DNA of 64,000 nucleotides from Mycobacterium kyorinense (GTDB taxonomy: Bacteria; Actinomycetota; Actinomycetes; Mycobacteriales; Mycobacteriaceae), in the NCBI RefSeq assembly GCF_002101735.1, contig NZ_LQPE01000147.1, positions 1 through 64,000 on the forward strand. The letters run 5' to 3'. The position numbers were made by a program, and so were the translations under genes. The notes under the pieces were generated by a model. It was not told where the DNA came from and made no database searches. It was given only the letters and a program-made list of their open reading frames with translations. This document shows positions 60,696 through 64,000 of this stretch, one piece after another; the first letter of the stretch is position 1; every line of letters begins with the position of its first letter.

Positions 60696-61498
60696 CCCAG
60701 GGCCCCCGTTCCGAATCGCACACCGATGGTGGTCAGCACCACGTTGACCGCGAACAGCGCGACCACACAAAGCACCACGGTCTCGTTGACCGCGGTGCCA
60801 AGACCTTTGGAACCGCCGCGCACCGTAAGCCCGCGGTAGCAACCGACCAGGCCGGCAATGAGTCCGAACGTCAGAGCCTTGACCGTCGCGATGACCACCT
60901 CGGGCAACCCGGTGACCAGGGTCAGCGAGGACAAGTAGGCGCCGGCTGAAATGTTTTGCAGGTAGACGCCGAATAGGAAGCCACCGACCAGGCCGACCAT
61001 GCACACCAGCGCGTTGAGCAACATCGAGGCCAATGCGCAGGCCAGGACGCGGGGAACCACCAACCGATGGATGGGGTCGATGCCCAGCACCTCCATCGCG
61101 TCGATCTCTTCCCGGATAGTGCGCGCACCCAGGTCGGCACAGATCGCGGTGGACACCGCCCCGGCGACCACCAGCACTGTGTTGATCGGGCCGATCTGCG
61201 TGATCACGGCGATCCCGGCGCCGGCGCCGGAGATATCGGCGGCGCCAACCTGTATCAGCAGGATGTTGAAGGTGAAGATGAAAAGCGCTGTTACCGGGAT
61301 CGAGACCGCCATGGTCGGCAACAGCGCAACCCGCATGATGAACCAGCACTGCAGGATGAACTCGCGCCATTGAAATGGCACGCGGAACAACGCCTTTCCG
61401 GTGAGCGTGCACATCCGGAAGAAGCCGCCGACGAGCACCAGCGGTGGACCGAGTTGGTCGCGAACATAATCGTGTAGCCGTGGCTGCGTCGTCGTCAC
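60692..61498 (-). CDS. yrbE1A: YrbE1A, MlaE-type ABC permease
   Basis: A 268-residue permease (Mtb 265), partner of YrbE1B. Family core: FNILLIQVGAADISGAGAGIAVITQIGPINTVLVVAGAVSTAICADLGARTIREEIDAMEVLGI. The start is GTG (VTTTQPRL) with AAGGGGG 6 bases upstream. It is separated from fadD5 by 215 bases, so an internal promoter is likely, as reported for this position in Mtb. Confidence 0.97.
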   Translation of the reverse strand: MTTTQPRLHDYVRDQLGPPLVLVGGFFRMCTLTGKALFRVPFQWREFILQCWFIMRVALLPTMAVSIPVTALFIFTFNILLIQVGAADISGAGAGIAVITQIGPINTVLVVAGAVSTAICADLGARTIREEIDAMEVLGIDPIHRLVVPRVLACALASMLLNALVCMVGLVGGFLFGVYLQNISAGAYLSSLTLVTGLPEVVIATVKALTFGLIAGLVGCYRGLTVRGGSKGLGTAVNETVVLCVVALFAVNVVLTTIGVRFGTGALG

Positions 61499-61601
61499 CG
61501 GAGCCCCCTTACGGCGTAACCGCGCGCCTTGCGACGTCGCGGCGGATCATGTCGCACGCCTCCTCCTTGCCCCAACCCAACGTGTGTGACCGCCGCCTCG
61601 T

Positions 61602-61613
61602 TACCCAGGGGTA
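61602..61613. promoter_or_regulatory. Inverted repeat upstream of yrbE1A
   Basis: TACCC-AG-GGGTA, about 104 bases upstream of yrbE1A and inside the 215-base fadD5-yrbE1A gap (61499-61713). The half-sites equal those of RicR, but the spacer is 2 rather than 5 bases, so it is unlikely to be a RicR site. It may be an operator for the second mce1 promoter. Nothing else definite is seen in this gap. Confidence 0.3.
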
Positions 61614-61713
61614 GTAAGCGAGACCACAGGACCATACCCGATGGCACGCTCGCTGCGCACCGCATCCGCACTATTGACCTTTCGTCAGTTTGACCTGGGA
61701 CCTTATTGTTATG

Positions 61714-63354
61714 TCAGCCTCCTGGGCCGTTCGCAGAATCTCTTGATGCAGACGCGGTTTGGGAGGCTCTCGGCGTACCGTAGCGAGCCCGCAGTTCGGT
61801 CTTGAGCACCTTTCCCGCCGGGTTGCGCGGCAGCGCGTCGACGATCTCCAGGCCCTTCGGATGCTTGTAGCGCGCGAGCCGCTCGGTGAGGAACTCATCG
61901 AGGTCCTTGAGGCTCAACCTGTTTTGCGGATCGTCGCCCGCGACCGCGGCCACCGCGATGGGCACCTCACCCCACTTTTCGTCCGGTCGACCGATCACCG
62001 CGACCTCGACGATGGCGGGATGACTGGCCAGCACGTTCTCCACCTCCGCGCAGTAAATGTTCTCGCCGCCGGAGATGATCATGTCCTTCTTGCGGTCGAC
62101 CACCCAGACGTAGCCGTCCTCGTCCATCCGGACGAGGTCACCGGAGTGGAACCAGCCGCCGGCAAATGCCTCCGCCGTCGCCTGCGGGTTGTTCCAGTAG
62201 CCGCTCATCAACGTCGGTGCGCGGTAGACAATTTCACCAACTTCGCCGATAGCAACGTCGTTCATGTTGTCGTCGACCACCCGCGCGGCGACGGTGGGAA
62301 TCACCTTGCCGACCGATCCTCGCTTACGAATCGCGTCTTCACCGAGCAGCATGCAGGTGACCGGAGACATCTCGGTCTGGCCGAACGCAGCCAGTATCTG
62401 GGTGCCGGGGAACGTTTCCGACATCTGGCGCAGCAGGGTGTCCGACGCGGGGGCGGCACCCCACGACATCACCCGCAGCCGGACGTCGCGCGGATTCGCC
62501 TGCTGCGCAGCGCATACCGCTTGCCATTGGGCCGGGACCAGGAAAATACCGGTCACCTTCTCGGCGGCCAGGACGTCGAGCAGCTGTCCGGGATCGAATG
62601 CGCCCAGCGGATGGATCACGGTGGGGATGCCCAGCAGCATCCCGGTCAGCATGTTGCCGATCCCGGCGATGTGGAAGAACGGCACCCCGATAAATCCGAC
62701 ATCGTTGTTGAGGTCGGCGCCACTGGTATAGAGCGCCGTCATCGTCTGCCCGGTGAGATTGGTGTGGGTCAGCACGGCGCCCTTCGGCCGGCCGGTGGTG
62801 CCCGAGGTGTACATGATCAGCGCCGGCGAGTCGTTGGGTATGTCGACCGGTTGGTGTGCGTCGCCGGGCTCGTCGATCAGTTCTTCGTAGCCGATCACGC
62901 CGTCGTCGCCGGCCGCCTCGGCAACGATGATCATGTCAAGCACCGAGGTGACGTCGCGGACGCCGGCGGCGACGGCGGCGAGCACGGGCTCGGTGATCAT
63001 CACCCGCGCCTCGCAGTCGTCGACAAGGAACGCAAGCTCGGTCGGCGTGAGCCGGAAGTTCACCGGGACCGCGATCGCGCCGAGCATGTTCGCGGCCAGC
63101 ACCGACTCGACGAACTCGGGCCGGTTCAGCATCAGGATCATGACCCGGTCCCCGAACGCAACCCCGCGGCGGCTCAGTGCGTCGGCCAGTGCGGTGACAC
63201 GGCGGTGAAGGTCCGACCACATGATCGTGCGGCCGAGGAACCGCAACGCCGTCGCACCCGGCTGCATCAATGCATGGCGCTCAAGCTGATTCACCCAGTT
63301 CTGTCGGCGGGATAGGTGGGGCTGTTTGGTGGTGGCGGCCAACTGTGCGGTCAA
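61714..63354 (-). CDS. fadD5: FadD5, fatty acyl-CoA synthetase
   Basis: A 546-residue AMP-dependent acyl-CoA ligase (Mtb 554) that activates fatty acids taken up through Mce1 or recycled from mycolates. The P-loop-like AMP-binding signature is MYTSGTTGRPKGAVLTH. The A5/A7 region is GQTEMSPV and GWFHSGDLVRMDEDGYVWVVDRKKD, and the A10 Lys is in PRNPAGKVLKTEL. It starts at TTG with AAGGGA 9 bases upstream; the Mtb N-terminus (MTAQLA) agrees. It is the first gene of the mce1 operon. Confidence 0.95.
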   Translation of the reverse strand: MTAQLAATTKQPHLSRRQNWVNQLERHALMQPGATALRFLGRTIMWSDLHRRVTALADALSRRGVAFGDRVMILMLNRPEFVESVLAANMLGAIAVPVNFRLTPTELAFLVDDCEARVMITEPVLAAVAAGVRDVTSVLDMIIVAEAAGDDGVIGYEELIDEPGDAHQPVDIPNDSPALIMYTSGTTGRPKGAVLTHTNLTGQTMTALYTSGADLNNDVGFIGVPFFHIAGIGNMLTGMLLGIPTVIHPLGAFDPGQLLDVLAAEKVTGIFLVPAQWQAVCAAQQANPRDVRLRVMSWGAAPASDTLLRQMSETFPGTQILAAFGQTEMSPVTCMLLGEDAIRKRGSVGKVIPTVAARVVDDNMNDVAIGEVGEIVYRAPTLMSGYWNNPQATAEAFAGGWFHSGDLVRMDEDGYVWVVDRKKDMIISGGENIYCAEVENVLASHPAIVEVAVIGRPDEKWGEVPIAVAAVAGDDPQNRLSLKDLDEFLTERLARYKHPKGLEIVDALPRNPAGKVLKTELRARYGTPRASQTASASRDSANGPGG

Positions 63355-63384
63355 CGAGCGATTCCCTTCATCGGTCCCGGGTAT

Positions 63385-63408
63385 GAAGTTGATATTTGAT
63401 AAAACTTC
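63385..63408. promoter_or_regulatory. Candidate Mce1R operator between fadD5 and mce1R
   Basis: Perfect inverted 6-base arms GAAGTT and AACTTC with a 12-base A+T-rich spacer, in the 102-base divergent region. It lies 31 bases from the fadD5 start and 49 bases from the mce1R start. The A+T-rich spacer stands out in this genome. Mce1R is a GntR/FadR-type repressor of this operon in Mtb, so this is the natural candidate for its site. Confidence 0.5.
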
Positions 63409-63456
63409 GTGTTGTCTGGGTCACATTATGGTCTTGGTGCCACGAAGACAAGTCCT

Positions 63457-64000
63457 GTGAACGCGCCCGCTTCCGCGCATCCTCGTAGTCGGCTTCCGCT
63501 GCGCCGGGCGCAGTTATCCGACGAGGTCGCAAAACATTTGCGGGCCGCGATCATGTCGGGCGCCCTGGCGCCGGGGATGTTCATCCGGCTCGACGAGACC
63601 GCTGCCAGGCTCGGCGTGAGCATCACCCCCGTGCGCGAGGCGCTGCTGAAGCTGAGCGGCGAGGGCATGGTGCGGTTGGAGCCGCACCGCGGTCATGTGG
63701 TGGTGCCGCTGACTCGCCAGGACGTCGACGACATTTTCTGGTTGCAGGCCACGATCGCCAAGGAGCTGGCCGCGACGGCCGCGCAGCGGATGACCGATGC
63801 CGAAATCGACGAACTCGAACGGATCAACCAGTCGTTGGCGGCGGCCGTCGCGTCCGCCGACGTCGACGCGATCGCGTCCACTGAGTTCGCGTTTCACCGG
63901 GCGTTCAACCGTGCCACCGGCCGGATCAAGCTGGCGTGGTTTCTGTTGCATGCCGCGCGCTACATGCCGCTGCGGGTCTACGCCGCGGACCCGAGTTGGG
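63457..64000 (+). CDS. mce1R: Mce1R, GntR/FadR-family repressor (partial, cut by window end)
   Basis: The first 181 codons are present; no stop is reached (Mtb Mce1R is 264). It starts at GTG with reading VNAPASAHPRSRLPLRR. The GntR winged helix is LSDEVAKHLRAAIMSGALAPG, then LDETAARLGVSITPVREALLKLSGEGMV. The FCD-type helical effector domain follows (DVDDIFWLQATIAKELAATAA; FAFHRAFNRATG with likely metal or ligand His). In Mtb it represses the mce1 operon and responds to fatty acids. It is divergent from fadD5. Confidence 0.92.
   Translation, partial: MNAPASAHPRSRLPLRRAQLSDEVAKHLRAAIMSGALAPGMFIRLDETAARLGVSITPVREALLKLSGEGMVRLEPHRGHVVVPLTRQDVDDIFWLQATIAKELAATAAQRMTDAEIDELERINQSLAAAVASADVDAIASTEFAFHRAFNRATGRIKLAWFLLHAARYMPLRVYAADPSW

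Noticed and set aside
61602..61613. Considered as a third RicR operator
   Set aside because: The spacer is 2 bases instead of 5, which places the half-sites on a different helical face; kept only as an unassigned palindrome.
61759..63315. Plus-strand open frame of 518 codons
   Set aside because: Antisense shadow of fadD5, which has all adenylation-domain motifs.

Overview
The window is chromosomal DNA of a Mycobacterium, most likely a slow grower. It has high G+C, frequent GTG starts, genes packed with 4-base ATGA/GTGA overlaps, and a gene order that mirrors M. tuberculosis (Mtb) Rv0211 to Rv0165c in inverted orientation. Names were assigned from protein motifs plus this synteny, recalled from memory; no search was run. 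|| 0-20 kb, cell envelope: pckG (gluconeogenesis), two GTPase-like proteins, trmB, a NYN-domain protein, mmpL3 (trehalose monomycolate export), an AI-2E-family permease, an LPG-synthase-like membrane protein, an Rv0203-type hemophore divergent from mmpL11 (haem and lipid transport), two orphan Mce-associated membrane proteins (omamA/omamB type), the zinc metalloprotease zmp1, and an L,D-transpeptidase. || 20-32 kb: an MFS exporter, then a copper-response circuit. The repressor ricR has the operator TACCC-N5-GGGTA in front of it, and about 4 kb away the 48-residue copper metallothionein mymT has the same operator. ilvD, an SPW membrane protein, a nitronate-monooxygenase-like enzyme and an O-methyltransferase lie between them. 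bglS, two small conserved genes, a monoacylglycerol lipase and sigG follow. || 32-41 kb, accessory insert relative to Mtb, between sigG and the pirin gene: a frameshifted AbiEi/DUF559-type gene flanked by inverted repeats; a dehydrogenase/IclR-like regulator/SDR cluster closed by a clear intrinsic terminator; an NDMA-dependent alcohol dehydrogenase; a MazEF-like toxin-antitoxin pair; an unrecognised gene; and a long gene apparently split by an in-frame TAG. || 41-48 kb: pirin, a YeaQ/GlsB-type protein, a YhgE/Pip-like membrane protein and a lipoprotein with a phosphodiester-glycosidase domain. A second small insert follows: GNAT, threonine aldolase, PPOX-type F420 protein, methyltransferase, a probable internally deleted P450 remnant and a DUF1275 membrane protein. 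|| 48-64 kb: the complete mce1 operon on the minus strand (fadD5, yrbE1A, yrbE1B, mce1A-F and four Mce-associated genes), a lipid import system. The divergent GntR-family mce1R is cut by the window end. || No rRNA, tRNA, CRISPR array, transposase or prophage was seen, and no gene-free stretch exceeds 300 bases. The first 111 bases lie downstream of pckG and hold nothing I can assign.
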